A stretch of DNA of 24,898 nucleotides, taken from the NCBI GenBank assembly GCA_003565035.1, contig PXDP01000184.1, forward strand, positions 1-24,898, given 5' to 3'. The notes beneath the pieces were generated by a model, which ran no database searches, had not been told where the DNA came from, and saw only the letters and a list, made by a program, of their open reading frames with translations. This document shows positions 16,261-24,302 of the stretch, in pieces. This DNA comes from PVC group bacterium. Its GTDB lineage: Bacteria > Verrucomicrobiota > Kiritimatiellia > SS1-B-03-39 > UBA6053. Position 1 is the first letter of the stretch. Each line of letters begins with the position of its first letter. The position numbers and the translations under genes were made by a program.

Positions 16261-17055
16261 ATGAAGGTGTATTTAGAACTTTTGGAGAGGATCCTGACGG
16301 ACGGAACCCCGAAATCGGACCGCACAGGCACCGGAACGCTCAGCATATTCGGACATCAGATGCGCTTTGATTTGTCGGAGGGGTTTCCGCTGGTGACCAC
16401 GAAGAAGCTGCACCTCAAATCGATTATGTATGAGTTGCTGTGGTTCTTGCGAGGGGACACCAATGTGAAGTGGCTTCAGGACCGGGGGGTGCGCATCTGG
16501 AATGAATGGGCGGATGAACAGGGAGATTTGGGCCCGGTCTATGGCAAGCAATGGCGCTCCTGGGGAAAAGGAGACGGGACAACGGTGGATCAGATCCGCG
16601 AGGTTCTGCGGATGATCCGCGAAACGCCGGATTCGCGCCGGATGATCGTCAGTGCCTGGAATGTCGGCGAACTGGACCAGATGGCCCTGATGCCCTGTCA
16701 CGCGCTGTTTCAGTTTTACGTGGCCAACGGCAGGTTGAGCTGTCAGTTGTACCAGCGCAGTGCGGACGTGTTTCTGGGTGTTCCGTTTAACATCGCGAGC
16801 TATGCGCTGCTGACCTGTATGATGGCCCAGGTTTGCGGTTTGGAACCGGGGGATTTCGTGCACACCCTTGGCGACGCCCACCTTTACAGCAATCATTTGG
16901 ACCAGGCCCGGCTGCAGCTCACCCGCGAGCCGTTCGCGCCGCCAACCCTGTGGCTCAATCCGGATCGAACGGATCTGTTTGCCTTTGAATTTGAGGACAT
17001 GGAGGTCCGCGGCTACCAATCTCACCCGCACATTCCCGCTAAAGTTTCGGTTTAG
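16261..17055 (+). CDS. thyA: Thymidylate synthase
   Basis: Methylates dUMP to dTMP using 5,10-methylene-tetrahydrofolate, giving dihydrofolate. From the ATG at 16261 the protein is 264 residues, exactly the E. coli ThyA length. The nucleophile is C146 in [11 protein letters not shown]. Other hallmarks are the phosphate-binding RTGTGT loop (about 21-26) and [10 protein letters not shown], then [18 protein letters not shown] (including the arginine and Asp/Asn that hold dUMP), and the C-terminal [10 protein letters not shown]. The longer open frame upstream (to 16147) reads intergenic sequence. No strong ribosome-binding site is seen. It leads an operon with folA 22 bases downstream, which regenerates tetrahydrofolate. 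Confidence 0.98.
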   Translation: MKVYLELLERILTDGTPKSDRTGTGTLSIFGHQMRFDLSEGFPLVTTKKLHLKSIMYELLWFLRGDTNVKWLQDRGVRIWNEWADEQGDLGPVYGKQWRSWGKGDGTTVDQIREVLRMIRETPDSRRMIVSAWNVGELDQMALMPCHALFQFYVANGRLSCQLYQRSADVFLGVPFNIASYALLTCMMAQVCGLEPGDFVHTLGDAHLYSNHLDQARLQLTREPFAPPTLWLNPDRTDLFAFEFEDMEVRGYQSHPHIPAKVSV

Positions 17056-17066
17056 ACTCAAAAAAT

Positions 17067-17072
17067 GGAGGG
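17067..17072 (+). promoter_or_regulatory. Ribosome-binding site of folA
   Basis: GGAGGG sits five bases before the ATG at 17078, which fixes the folA start and rejects the longer frame that runs back through thyA. Confidence 0.7.
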
Positions 17073-17077
17073 ATGCA

Positions 17078-17614
17078 ATGTTTTCGAATCATGAAGGGAC
17101 GGAACAGAAGACACAGGGGCCCCGCATCGCGCTGATTGCGGCGCTGGACCGGCACCGGGTGATTGGTAAAAAAAATCAGTTGCCCTGGCATTTGCCGGAG
17201 GATCTGAAACGTTTCAAAGCACTGACCACTGGACATGCGATTCTGATGGGCCGCAAGACCTGGGAGAGTATTGGGCGTCCGCTGCCGAAGCGGCGAAACA
17301 TTGTGCTGAGCCGTCGGACGGATCTGGATTTGCCGGAAGGCGTGGAACGGGTGAGCACGCCGGAGGAGGCTCTCGGGTTGCTGGCCGATGAACGCATGCT
17401 GTTTGTGATTGGCGGCGGTGAAGTGTATGCCCGGTTTCTCTCCATTGCGGATGAATTGTTTTTGACCGAGGTGCACACGGATGTGGAGGGCGGAGACGCT
17501 TTTTTTCCGGAGTTGACCCCGGGAACCTTTCAGGAAATCTGCCGGTTGCCGCATCACAAGGATGATCGGCACGCTTTCGCCTTCGATTTTGTGGAGTATG
17601 AAAAGATCCGTTAG
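17078..17614 (+). CDS. folA: Dihydrofolate reductase
   Basis: 178 residues; reduces dihydrofolate to tetrahydrofolate with NADPH, closing the cycle opened by ThyA. The N-terminal extension of about 15 residues (MFSNHEGTEQKTQGP) precedes the conserved core RIALIAALDRHRVIG. The substrate-binding loop LPWHLPEDLKRFK carries the catalytic acid (D42 by alignment). The NADPH-binding GRKTWESIGRPLP (58-70) and the FVIGGGEVYARF segment are both intact. The DVEGGDAFFPEL motif near the C-terminus is typical. It overlaps the next gene by 17 bases. Confidence 0.97.
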   Translation: MFSNHEGTEQKTQGPRIALIAALDRHRVIGKKNQLPWHLPEDLKRFKALTTGHAILMGRKTWESIGRPLPKRRNIVLSRRTDLDLPEGVERVSTPEEALGLLADERMLFVIGGGEVYARFLSIADELFLTEVHTDVEGGDAFFPELTPGTFQEICRLPHHKDDRHAFAFDFVEYEKIR

Positions 17615-18281
17615 ACTGGCGGAAGCCCCGCCGAGATGTACGGTTCACTTGGCGGAGCGGTCGGTGTATGCCGGCGGGTTGTTCAGGCTGCGGCTGATGC
17701 CGGAGGCTCCGTTTGCGTTTCGGCCGGGGGACTGTGTGGGGGTGTACGGGCCGGTGGGCAATCTTTCCCGCCCGTACAGCTTGTCGGGCGGAACGGGGGA
17801 TGCGGCCCTGGAGCTGTTGATCCGCCGGATTCCGGGGGGGCGTGTGAGTGACTGGCTGTATGGGCTGCCGGTGGGGGCGCGTGTGGAGATCAGTCCGCCG
17901 TTTGGCTGGTTTCATCCCGGAGAGGCGGCGAATCCTGAACAGGTGTGGTTTGCCACCGGGAGCGGAGCGGCGCCTTTTCTGTCGGCGTTGCGCTCGGGTG
18001 GCGTGCGGCCGCTTCAGGCCCGATGGGGGGTGCGGTTTGCCGAGGATCTGGAGGGAATCGAGTGGCCGTTCGAGCGGTATGTCAGCCGGGGAGTCTCCAG
18101 TGAGGGGCGCGGGGGGCGGGTGACGGCGGATTTTGATGAAATTCTGACCGGACCCGGCGTCCATTATTATCTCTGCGGTCTGGATGCGATGATTGAAGAG
18201 ATCTCCTCGCACCTGGCGGTGCGCGGGGTCGGGGAGGACCGGATTCACCGGGAATGCTTTTTTCAGTCCCAGGCGCGGTAG
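17598..18281 (+). CDS. Ferredoxin reductase-like flavoprotein (first copy)
   Basis: 227 residues from the ATG at 17598, which lies inside the end of folA. The fold is that of the ferredoxin-NADP+ reductase family: a FAD-binding barrel with RPYSLSGG (the RxYS motif), then a nucleotide-binding domain with FATGSGAAPFLSAL (the GTG-AP motif), a short YYLCGLDAMIEE, and the aromatic-ended ECFFQSQAR. No iron-sulfur domain is present, so it needs a separate electron partner such as ferredoxin or flavodoxin. Its 3' end overlaps by 19 bases the 3' end of a convergent homologue. Placement after thyA-folA suggests co-expression, but a direct role in folate metabolism is not shown. Confidence 0.88.
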   Translation: MKRSVRLAEAPPRCTVHLAERSVYAGGLFRLRLMPEAPFAFRPGDCVGVYGPVGNLSRPYSLSGGTGDAALELLIRRIPGGRVSDWLYGLPVGARVEISPPFGWFHPGEAANPEQVWFATGSGAAPFLSALRSGGVRPLQARWGVRFAEDLEGIEWPFERYVSRGVSSEGRGGRVTADFDEILTGPGVHYYLCGLDAMIEEISSHLAVRGVGEDRIHRECFFQSQAR

Positions 18282-18922
18282 TAGTAGGGTTCTTTAAAAA
18301 TACGCTTGGCGGAAATACCGCGCCCGGCGAGGATTTCCTCCGCTTCGTAAATCATTTCGTTGGCGCCGCAGAGATACACGTCGGGGTCTTCGGGCAGTAT
18401 GCAGGTGCGCAGGGCCTCGGTGAGGCGGCGGGTGACACCGTCATAGGGCTCGCGGGAGCAGAAGGGGTGGTAGTCCACGGACTGGAATTCGTCCTGAAAA
18501 TAAAGGTCCTCCGGATACCGCACGCCGTGAAAAAGCGTCAGGGACAGTCCGGGGGTGGAGCGGAGAAAAGCCCGGCAGGGGGCGATGCCGGTTCCGGTGG
18601 CGCAGAAAAGGATGTTGCGGGAGGGATCGCGCAGGGTAAAGCGGCCGTAAGGACCGAGGACATCGAGGGTGTCTCCGGCCTTTTTTTCGCGGAGGTAGGG
18701 GGTGAGAATCCCGTGTGGGATCAGACGGTAAATCACGTCGAGGGTTTCGTCGTTTTCGCCGGAGGCGATGGTGTAGTCGCGCTGATCGTTGGGCTGTTTA
18801 CCGCCGAGGCTGACGAGCTGGCCGGCTTTCCAGGTCCAGTCGGGGCGTTGAAGTTTGAGGTGAAAGGCATCGCGGCCGACAGGGCGGTGTTCGAGGAGGC
18901 GCAGGGCTTGGGGGGTGGTCAT
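18263..18922 (-). CDS. Ferredoxin--NADP reductase-like flavoprotein (second copy)
   Basis: 219 residues of the same family as its convergent neighbour. The FAD site is RDYTIASGEND, with a central GPYGRFTLRD. The NADP-binding segment is FCATGTGIAPCRAFL, followed by the LFHGVRYPEDLYF loop and VYLCGANEMIYEAEEIL. The C-terminus is KEPYYYRAWD, an aromatic end like that stacking on FAD in plant-type reductases. It is the last gene of the MBL-permease-pseudoprotease-protease operon: its ATG overlaps the protease stop by four bases. Paralogy with the 17.6-18.3 kb gene is clear from shared motif order and spacing, though the two proteins are divergent. Confidence 0.92.
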   Translation of the reverse strand: MTTPQALRLLEHRPVGRDAFHLKLQRPDWTWKAGQLVSLGGKQPNDQRDYTIASGENDETLDVIYRLIPHGILTPYLREKKAGDTLDVLGPYGRFTLRDPSRNILFCATGTGIAPCRAFLRSTPGLSLTLFHGVRYPEDLYFQDEFQSVDYHPFCSREPYDGVTRRLTEALRTCILPEDPDVYLCGANEMIYEAEEILAGRGISAKRIFKEPYYYRAWD

Positions 18923-20874
18923 GGGGTCATTTGGACAGGATCAGCGGACTCCGGAATGGAGGGTGGATCGGATTGAACGGGTGCGCGGAGCAGAGCGTGT
19001 TGAAGACTGGTTAAAAATTCCCGGACAATGTCGCGCGTACGGGCCGTGGTGGTATGAATGCGTTCATCGGATTCAACATCTTTTCCGGTATAGTTTGCCT
19101 GCCGCCGCACGGCTTCGGCGGAATCTTCCCGGGGGAGCGTGATTTTGGTGGTGAGAGGTTCTTCGGACGCAAGCACCGGCAGCAGCGCGGCGGGACCGGC
19201 GGCGGCAAGGTGCCGGTTTTGCTCCATCGCCTCCCGGGCGATGCGCAGCGCCTGTTCGTTTTCCCAGAACGAGCGGGAGCCCGGTCCTCCGACAAAGAGG
19301 ATAACGTCGGCTTCTGACACGTCCACGTCTTCCAGGGCAAGGTCGGCAATCAGAGATGTATTCAGCAGATCGCGGGTGATGGGGGCGGCCTCCGGGGTGG
19401 CGAGCCGAACGTGGGCACCGCCGGCCAGCAGCTCCCGGCGCATGAGATCCACATATTCATGTCCTTCTGAAGGCGCAATGAGGATGACCCGGACTTCGCG
19501 CAGCAGATAATCCGGGGCCAGGGCGGTGAGCAGGCGGAGATGGTTACGGGCCAGGCGCAGCTCAATGGCCGGATTGTGGGCCTGGAGTTCGCCTTCGAAG
19601 ATCTCAAGAAAGGTGTCAAAATCAGGCACAGGGTGTCCGGCGACATGGGTGATGACATCTTCGGCTTCGATATCCGCCTGGCTGGCGGTGGAGTTGTCTT
19701 CACGGAATTTCACAAACACGCCCTCCACCGGATGGATTTCGTGAATAATCAGATGAAGATCCACCAGGGATTTTACGCCCAGGCCAAGGGTGGCGTAGCG
19801 GTATTCGGGAATTTCTCCGAGGTGCCGCCCGAACTGCGGCAGCGGCCCCAGGGGTTCCAGCACGGACGAAAGTTCAACCGGCTCCCAGTTGTCCCGGCCG
19901 CCGCGCAGGACGGTGACATTAAAGGGTTCGCCGGGAGGCCGGACCGAATGTTTCCATTCAAAATTGAGCAGGTCGGCGCGGGTACGGGCGTGCACCGACT
20001 CGCCGTTCACGTCAATGAGGACATCGCCGGGACGGAAGCCGGCCTGCCATGCGGCACTGTCGGGCATCACGTAGCTGATGAGAATTCCGCGTTCAACCCC
20101 CAGGGCTCTGGAGAGTTCGGCGTAGAGTTCTCCAGTGAAAAAGAGGGGGGCGAGGCTGCGGACAAAGCGTCCGTGTTCCTTAAAATCGTCCACCATATCG
20201 AGGGCCACATGAATGGGAATGGTGAATCCGAGGTTGTTGGCCCCGCGGCTGGCATAGGTGTTGATGCCGAGCACGCGTCCCTGCTGATCGAACAAAGGGC
20301 CGCCACTGTTGCCGGGATTGATGGCGGCATCGGTTTGGAAGACCACGACTTCGGTGCCCAGGTCGGTGCGGTCGATGTTGCTGAGAATGCCGCTGGTGAA
20401 GGTGCGGCGGAGGCCGACGGGGGTGCCGACCGCGAAGCAGCGCTGGCCGACAGACACATTCCGGCTGTTGGCGAAGGTGACCGGCTGAAGCGGGGCGTCG
20501 TGTTTGACCCGCAGGAGAGCCACATCCGGGTCCATGGAGAAGCCGATGACGGTTGCGGGGAGCTGCTGTTCGTTGTGGAGGACCACGGTGATGCTTTCCG
20601 CGGGGCGGGTGGGGTCCTCGGCGTCAAAGCCTCTCACGACATGTCCATTCGTCAGAATATAGCCGTCTTCGGAAATGATAAATCCGGTGCCGCCGGCCTG
20701 TTCGTGTTGAATGGAGACCACGGAGGGATCGACGCGCGCGATCACCTCGGCGGGGATATCCATGGCGTCGGCGAAGGGAAGCTGCGCATCCAGATCGAAT
20801 TGGAAAGGTTGGGCGTACAGGCTCAGGGCGCTCAACGCAATCAAAGAAAAGAGACAGCGGATATGCCGGATCAT
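18919..20874 (-). CDS. HtrA/Deg-type serine protease with two PDZ domains and a C-terminal DJ-1/PfpI-like domain
   Basis: 651 residues. A signal peptide (1-21, cut after YAQ) sends it to the periplasm. The trypsin-like domain (about 40-235) keeps the full triad: H78 in TNGHVV, D117 in DPDVALL and S190 in PGNSGGP. PDZ1 spans about 245-330 ([20 protein letters not shown]); a more divergent PDZ2 spans about 355-450 ([17 protein letters not shown]). Residues about 460-628 match the DJ-1/PfpI Rossmann-like fold: [45 protein letters not shown], then [19 protein letters not shown]. The nucleophile elbow reads AAAGPAALL instead of the usual AICHGP, and the only cysteines in the protein are C7 and C146, so that domain is probably non-catalytic. 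It overlaps both neighbours by four bases. The domain combination is unfamiliar to me. Confidence 0.92.
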   Translation of the reverse strand: MIRHIRCLFSLIALSALSLYAQPFQFDLDAQLPFADAMDIPAEVIARVDPSVVSIQHEQAGGTGFIISEDGYILTNGHVVRGFDAEDPTRPAESITVVLHNEQQLPATVIGFSMDPDVALLRVKHDAPLQPVTFANSRNVSVGQRCFAVGTPVGLRRTFTSGILSNIDRTDLGTEVVVFQTDAAINPGNSGGPLFDQQGRVLGINTYASRGANNLGFTIPIHVALDMVDDFKEHGRFVRSLAPLFFTGELYAELSRALGVERGILISYVMPDSAAWQAGFRPGDVLIDVNGESVHARTRADLLNFEWKHSVRPPGEPFNVTVLRGGRDNWEPVELSSVLEPLGPLPQFGRHLGEIPEYRYATLGLGVKSLVDLHLIIHEIHPVEGVFVKFREDNSTASQADIEAEDVITHVAGHPVPDFDTFLEIFEGELQAHNPAIELRLARNHLRLLTALAPDYLLREVRVILIAPSEGHEYVDLMRRELLAGGAHVRLATPEAAPITRDLLNTSLIADLALEDVDVSEADVILFVGGPGSRSFWENEQALRIAREAMEQNRHLAAAGPAALLPVLASEEPLTTKITLPREDSAEAVRRQANYTGKDVESDERIHTTTARTRDIVREFLTSLQHALLRAPVQSDPPSIPESADPVQMTP

Positions 20875-22301
20875 GGTGTGCTCTCCTCGCGTTCGCCGAT
20901 GCGGAGATTGAGGGCCTCGAAACCGTTCACCGGACCGCGCATGAATTCGACGAGAACGACACCCGGGCGTTCGCGGCGGATCAGGTCCAGGGCTTCGTTA
21001 AAGGCGGACAGGGTGGGGGTGGGGTGATGGTGTACCGCGGTAATCACGTCCCGGGGCATGAGCAGATTGCGTCCGAACTGCCGCCCGGTGGCGGCGGGAC
21101 TGCCGCGTTCGACTTCGGTGACCATCACGCCTTGGGTTTCAAAAAGATTATGACGCAATTTTAGCGGTTCGTTGATTTCGGTGAGATGAATGCCGAGATC
21201 CTCCGCGCGGAGGGTTTGGGGCTCCGGCCGCCGTTCGAGCCGCCCCCGTCCGGTCACGGATTTTCCATTGCGGAGGGTTTTGATCTCAAACGGTGCCCCG
21301 ATGCGGGGCCGCAGGGCCTGGAGAAAATACTGATAGGCCCGGGTGCCGCTGAGGCGGAGGGGTTCGCCATTCAGTTCGACAACCAGATCCCCGGAGCGGA
21401 ACCCGGCCTGCCACGCCGGGGAGTCCTCGAAGACATGCACCAGCCAGAGTGCGCTGCGAGGCAGTTTGTTGGCCCGGGCAAAATCGGCGTTGATGGGGCT
21501 GAGGGTGGCGCCGAACCAGGCGTTTTCATCCCGGGACGGGGTTTCCGCCCGGCCGGTGACTTCGCCGATAAAATGATGAAGATCCTCGGCCAGATCTGTG
21601 AGTGCCCAGGCATTATTTTGAGACATGAGGCCGACGAGTTTTCCCCGGGAGGAGAAGACTGGCGCGCCGCGGGTCTGGTTGGGGAGAGGGGAGAGGCTGA
21701 ACTGACGGTATCGTCCATCAATGACTCCCTGCATGAAGGCGGAAAGGGTGAAGACGGCAAATTCATTGTCGGCATCGGAGGAGATCACCACAAAGGCGTG
21801 TTCGCCGGTGCGGAGATCGACCGCTTCGTCTAGCTGGAGGGGGACAAGCGGTTCGCGGGGCTGGATGCGGAGGATGGTCATGCCGAGCTGTTCATCGGAT
21901 TTGAGGGGGCGGGCGAGATACTGCTGGTCGCCGATCCAGGCCTCAATCCGGTCGGGAGTGTCGGTGCGGATATTGAAGGGGGCCAGCAGATGACCCTCTT
22001 CGGTGAGGACAATGCCGGAGAAGACGATGGTGCTGGGGCGCCGGTCGCTGCGGCTGGAGGCGGCGGCCTGCTGGACGCGGAAATGCACCAGGTGGGGCGT
22101 TGCTTTGGATTCGGCCCGGTTCGCGGCGGTTTCAAAAGCCCGAAACGTCCGGTCCGTACGTTCGAAATGAGCACATCCGGTGAACAAAAGCAGGCCAAAA
22201 AGCCAGGAAAACCGCCAAATCAGAGAAAAATGCGTTTTGGGGGAATGGAACCAAGATTTGTCGGGTTTGGCGGAGTTTTGCGGGGAGATGTGGGCGTTCA
22301 G
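20871..22301 (-). CDS. HtrA-like pseudoprotease lipoprotein with PDZ domains
   Basis: 476 residues if translation starts at the CTG at 22301; the first standard codon (TTG, 22187) would give 438. The longer form supplies a hydrophobic run (WRFSWLFGLLLFTGC), a lipobox-like end with Cys at residue 43, so it is probably an anchored lipoprotein. The trypsin-like domain is recognisable by alignment to its neighbour, but the catalytic residues are gone. GHLLAPFNIR replaces the His motif, LGMTILRI the Asp motif, and NQTRGAPVF the GNSGGP motif. PDZ1 is well kept (SPAWQAGFRSGDLVVELNGE), and a second PDZ-like region is near the C-terminus (RDVITAVHHHPTPTLSAFNEAL). It probably binds peptides or scaffolds the active protease, whose ATG overlaps its stop by four bases. 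Confidence 0.85.
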   Translation of the reverse strand: MNAHISPQNSAKPDKSWFHSPKTHFSLIWRFSWLFGLLLFTGCAHFERTDRTFRAFETAANRAESKATPHLVHFRVQQAAASSRSDRRPSTIVFSGIVLTEEGHLLAPFNIRTDTPDRIEAWIGDQQYLARPLKSDEQLGMTILRIQPREPLVPLQLDEAVDLRTGEHAFVVISSDADNEFAVFTLSAFMQGVIDGRYRQFSLSPLPNQTRGAPVFSSRGKLVGLMSQNNAWALTDLAEDLHHFIGEVTGRAETPSRDENAWFGATLSPINADFARANKLPRSALWLVHVFEDSPAWQAGFRSGDLVVELNGEPLRLSGTRAYQYFLQALRPRIGAPFEIKTLRNGKSVTGRGRLERRPEPQTLRAEDLGIHLTEINEPLKLRHNLFETQGVMVTEVERGSPAATGRQFGRNLLMPRDVITAVHHHPTPTLSAFNEALDLIRRERPGVVLVEFMRGPVNGFEALNLRIGEREESTP

Positions 22302-23344
22302 AGGCTACCTCCTTTGGGCTCGGCACCGGGATCCGACCCGAGAAGCACCGCCAGCCACATGGTGTCGGCTTTGCTTTCCATGGCGATTTTCACCACCATG
22401 GTGAGCGGGACCGAGAGAAGCATGCCCACCGGGCCGAACACCCAGCCCCAGAAGATCAGGGACATCCAGACCACCAGGGTGCTGAGACCCAGCCCTTTGC
22501 CCATCACCCGGGGTTCGATGAGGTTCCCGTACACCACATTGATCACGACATATCCCAGCAGGCAGGTGGCGGCCCGGGCGGTACCGTATTGCACCAGCGA
22601 AAGCATCACCGGCGGAACCGCCGCCATAATCGAGCCAATATTGGGCACATAGTTGAACATAAACGCAAGAATACCCCAGAGGAGGGCGAAATCAATCCCG
22701 AGAATGCGCACGAGGGTATAGGCGCTGATGCCGGTGAGAAGACTGACCACACTTTTTATCGCCAGATAACGGTTGAGCGATGCGGTGAACCGTTCCCAGC
22801 CGGGCACGCTCGGGTGGTCTTCGCCGAACGCCAGGCGGAGCTTGTTGGGCAGCCCGGCTAGTTCGAAAAGCAGGAACACGGTGGTCAGCAGAATCAGGAA
22901 GGTGTTGGTGAGAATCCCGGTGATAAAGGTGGTGAGGGTGTTTACGACTACCCGCATGGTGTTGGCGGGGTTGAAAAAGGAATTCAGGGTTTCGGAATCG
23001 GTGTCGACCCCTTTGGAGCGCAGCCAGATGGCCCATTCCCGGGTGATGCCGCGAAGGCGGATCTGATAATCCTCCGAGGATCGGGTGAATTCGTTGATGG
23101 AGGCACCGGCGACTTGCAGGATCATCCAGAGGATTCCGAGAACCATGAGCAGGATCAGAACGATGGAAATCCCCGATCCGACTCCCCACTTTTTGAACTG
23201 AATCATCAGCGGGGAGGTGATGACCGCGAGGAAGGTGGCCAGCAGGAAGGGCACAATCAGAGAACTTGCGGCGCGGAGACCGGCAATGAAAATGACAAAG
23301 GCGGCCAAAGCCACCAGACCGCGGGTCAGTGGGGATGAGTTCAT
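22298..23344 (-). CDS. AI-2E family permease (second copy)
   Basis: 348 residues, polytopic membrane protein of the AI-2E/PerM family. Helices include an N-terminal pair (LVALAAFVIFIAGL, LIVPFLLATFLAVITSPL) and ISIVLILLMVLGILWMIL. A soluble helical loop (about 85-135) follows, then TFLILLTTVFLLFEL and FALLWGILAFMFNYVPNIGSIMAAVPPVML; the C-terminal VVWMSLIFWGWVFGPVGMLLSVPLTMVV is the most conserved family block. It differs clearly from the copy at 14983-16152, so it is not a recent duplicate. Both ends overlap neighbours by four bases: its ATG with the MBL hydrolase stop, and its TGA with the proposed CTG start of the pseudoprotease. Transported substrate unknown. Confidence 0.94.
   Translation of the reverse strand: MNSSPLTRGLVALAAFVIFIAGLRAASSLIVPFLLATFLAVITSPLMIQFKKWGVGSGISIVLILLMVLGILWMILQVAGASINEFTRSSEDYQIRLRGITREWAIWLRSKGVDTDSETLNSFFNPANTMRVVVNTLTTFITGILTNTFLILLTTVFLLFELAGLPNKLRLAFGEDHPSVPGWERFTASLNRYLAIKSVVSLLTGISAYTLVRILGIDFALLWGILAFMFNYVPNIGSIMAAVPPVMLSLVQYGTARAATCLLGYVVINVVYGNLIEPRVMGKGLGLSTLVVWMSLIFWGWVFGPVGMLLSVPLTMVVKIAMESKADTMWLAVLLGSDPGAEPKGGSL
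22308..22313 (-). promoter_or_regulatory. AGGAGG ribosome-binding site pointing to a CTG start
   Basis: On the minus strand AAAGGAGG ends at 22308, six bases before CTG at 22301-22299. The CTG overlaps the TGA stop of the permease (22300-22298), giving CTGA in the position where three other junctions of this operon have ATGA. No ATG or GTG occurs in the pseudoprotease frame between the previous in-frame stop and 22187. Confidence 0.6.
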
Positions 23345-24201
23345 GAGGGAAAGGTTCGGGTTGTCACAAATTCACGTTTGGGGTCGGGCTCTATCCAGGC
23401 TCCAAACGTATCGGCATCGTGTGAAAAGAAAAGCGGAATTTTTTTTCGGGCACATTCCGGAAACCAGCGCTGTTTCCAGGCGCGGGTTTCGAGGGGGAGG
23501 GTGTCGTAGGCGGTTTGAAAGACCATGCGCAGATGGTGCTGGGTGGGGCAGTTGTCTCCGGTGAACAGCAGTGCGGGCGGCGCGGGATCCGGATGCCCGG
23601 GAAGCTCGGGGCCGTCCACCCGCACGCAGGCCTGTCCGGCCGTGTGACCGGCGGCGGATTCCAGATGAATACCCGGATAAATTTCGGTGCCGGGTTCGGT
23701 CACTGGCCGGATGTGCGGCTGCAGGCGGCGCAGGCCGTCGGCGATGCGCGCCGGATAGGATTTGTAAAGCAGCGGATTCCCGCCGGTGGCCAGATCGTAT
23801 TCGGTCCGGAAGAGGTGAATGGCAGCTTTCGGAAAGGCCGGGGAGCCGTCCGGCAGCAATAACCCGCCGGCGTGGTCCCAATGTGCGTGAGTGAGGACCA
23901 CCCAGGCGATATCATTGAAGGTGAGGTTTTTTTCGTGCAGGGCGGTTTCCAAAAGCCAGCGGTCATCCAGTCCGTTCAGCGTGCGTTCTTTTTCGCTGAA
24001 AGCGTCCGGAGAGCCGCAGCCGGTGTCGAGCAGACCCCAGCCGGCTTCGGGATGCTTGATCAGGAGCACATTGGCCCGCTGGGCAATCAGGTTCTGTTCA
24101 TTTGCCGGGCAGATGCGGCTCCAGAGGGCTTTGGGCACCAGACCGAACATGGCGCCGCCGTCACTGGTGAAATGATTTGCGACGATTGGAAAAACTTGCA
24201 T
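23341..24201 (-). CDS. MBL-fold metallohydrolase
   Basis: 286 residues of the metallo-beta-lactamase fold. The metal motif is THAHWDHAGG (H105, H107, D109, H110), followed by H186 in AAGHTAGQ, D216 in FTGDNCP and H261 in FFSHDAD: a complete two-metal site. The overall pattern (long N-terminal strand region with LLDTGCG, late GHTAGQ) resembles the lactonase/AttM-YtnP type group, so hydrolysis of a lactone, ester or thioester is plausible, but the substrate cannot be read. No signal peptide is seen. It is the promoter-proximal gene of a five-gene operon and overlaps the permease start by four bases. Confidence 0.93.
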   Translation of the reverse strand: MQVFPIVANHFTSDGGAMFGLVPKALWSRICPANEQNLIAQRANVLLIKHPEAGWGLLDTGCGSPDAFSEKERTLNGLDDRWLLETALHEKNLTFNDIAWVVLTHAHWDHAGGLLLPDGSPAFPKAAIHLFRTEYDLATGGNPLLYKSYPARIADGLRRLQPHIRPVTEPGTEIYPGIHLESAAGHTAGQACVRVDGPELPGHPDPAPPALLFTGDNCPTQHHLRMVFQTAYDTLPLETRAWKQRWFPECARKKIPLFFSHDADTFGAWIEPDPKREFVTTRTFPS

Positions 24202-24207
24202 GATTTT

Positions 24208-24235
24208 TTCTTACGGAGCAGACCGGGCATGTCAA
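24208..24235 (-). promoter_or_regulatory. Candidate promoter of the MBL-protease operon
   Basis: On the minus strand a perfect TTGACA (24235-24230) is followed after 16 bases by TAAGAA (24213-24208). A start about seven bases further would fall at or next to the ATG at 24201, which would give a leaderless or near-leaderless mRNA; no ribosome-binding site is visible there. Confidence 0.4.
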
Positions 24236-24302
24236 TCACGGGGGATGATCCTTTTTGGAGGGGTGCATTGCATCCAGACCCAAAAAACGCTATGTGGCCC
24301 CA

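Noticed and set aside
19540..21027. 495-codon plus-strand open frame opposite the HtrA-type protease
   Set aside because: Antisense shadow; the protease has a complete catalytic triad and domain order on the minus strand.
22132..22326. 64-codon GTG-started minus-strand frame over the permease/pseudoprotease junction
   Set aside because: Its codons run out of frame through the lipoprotein signal sequence and it has no ribosome-binding site or recognisable product; also considered as the true pseudoprotease start with a frameshift, but the CTG explanation needs no sequence error.
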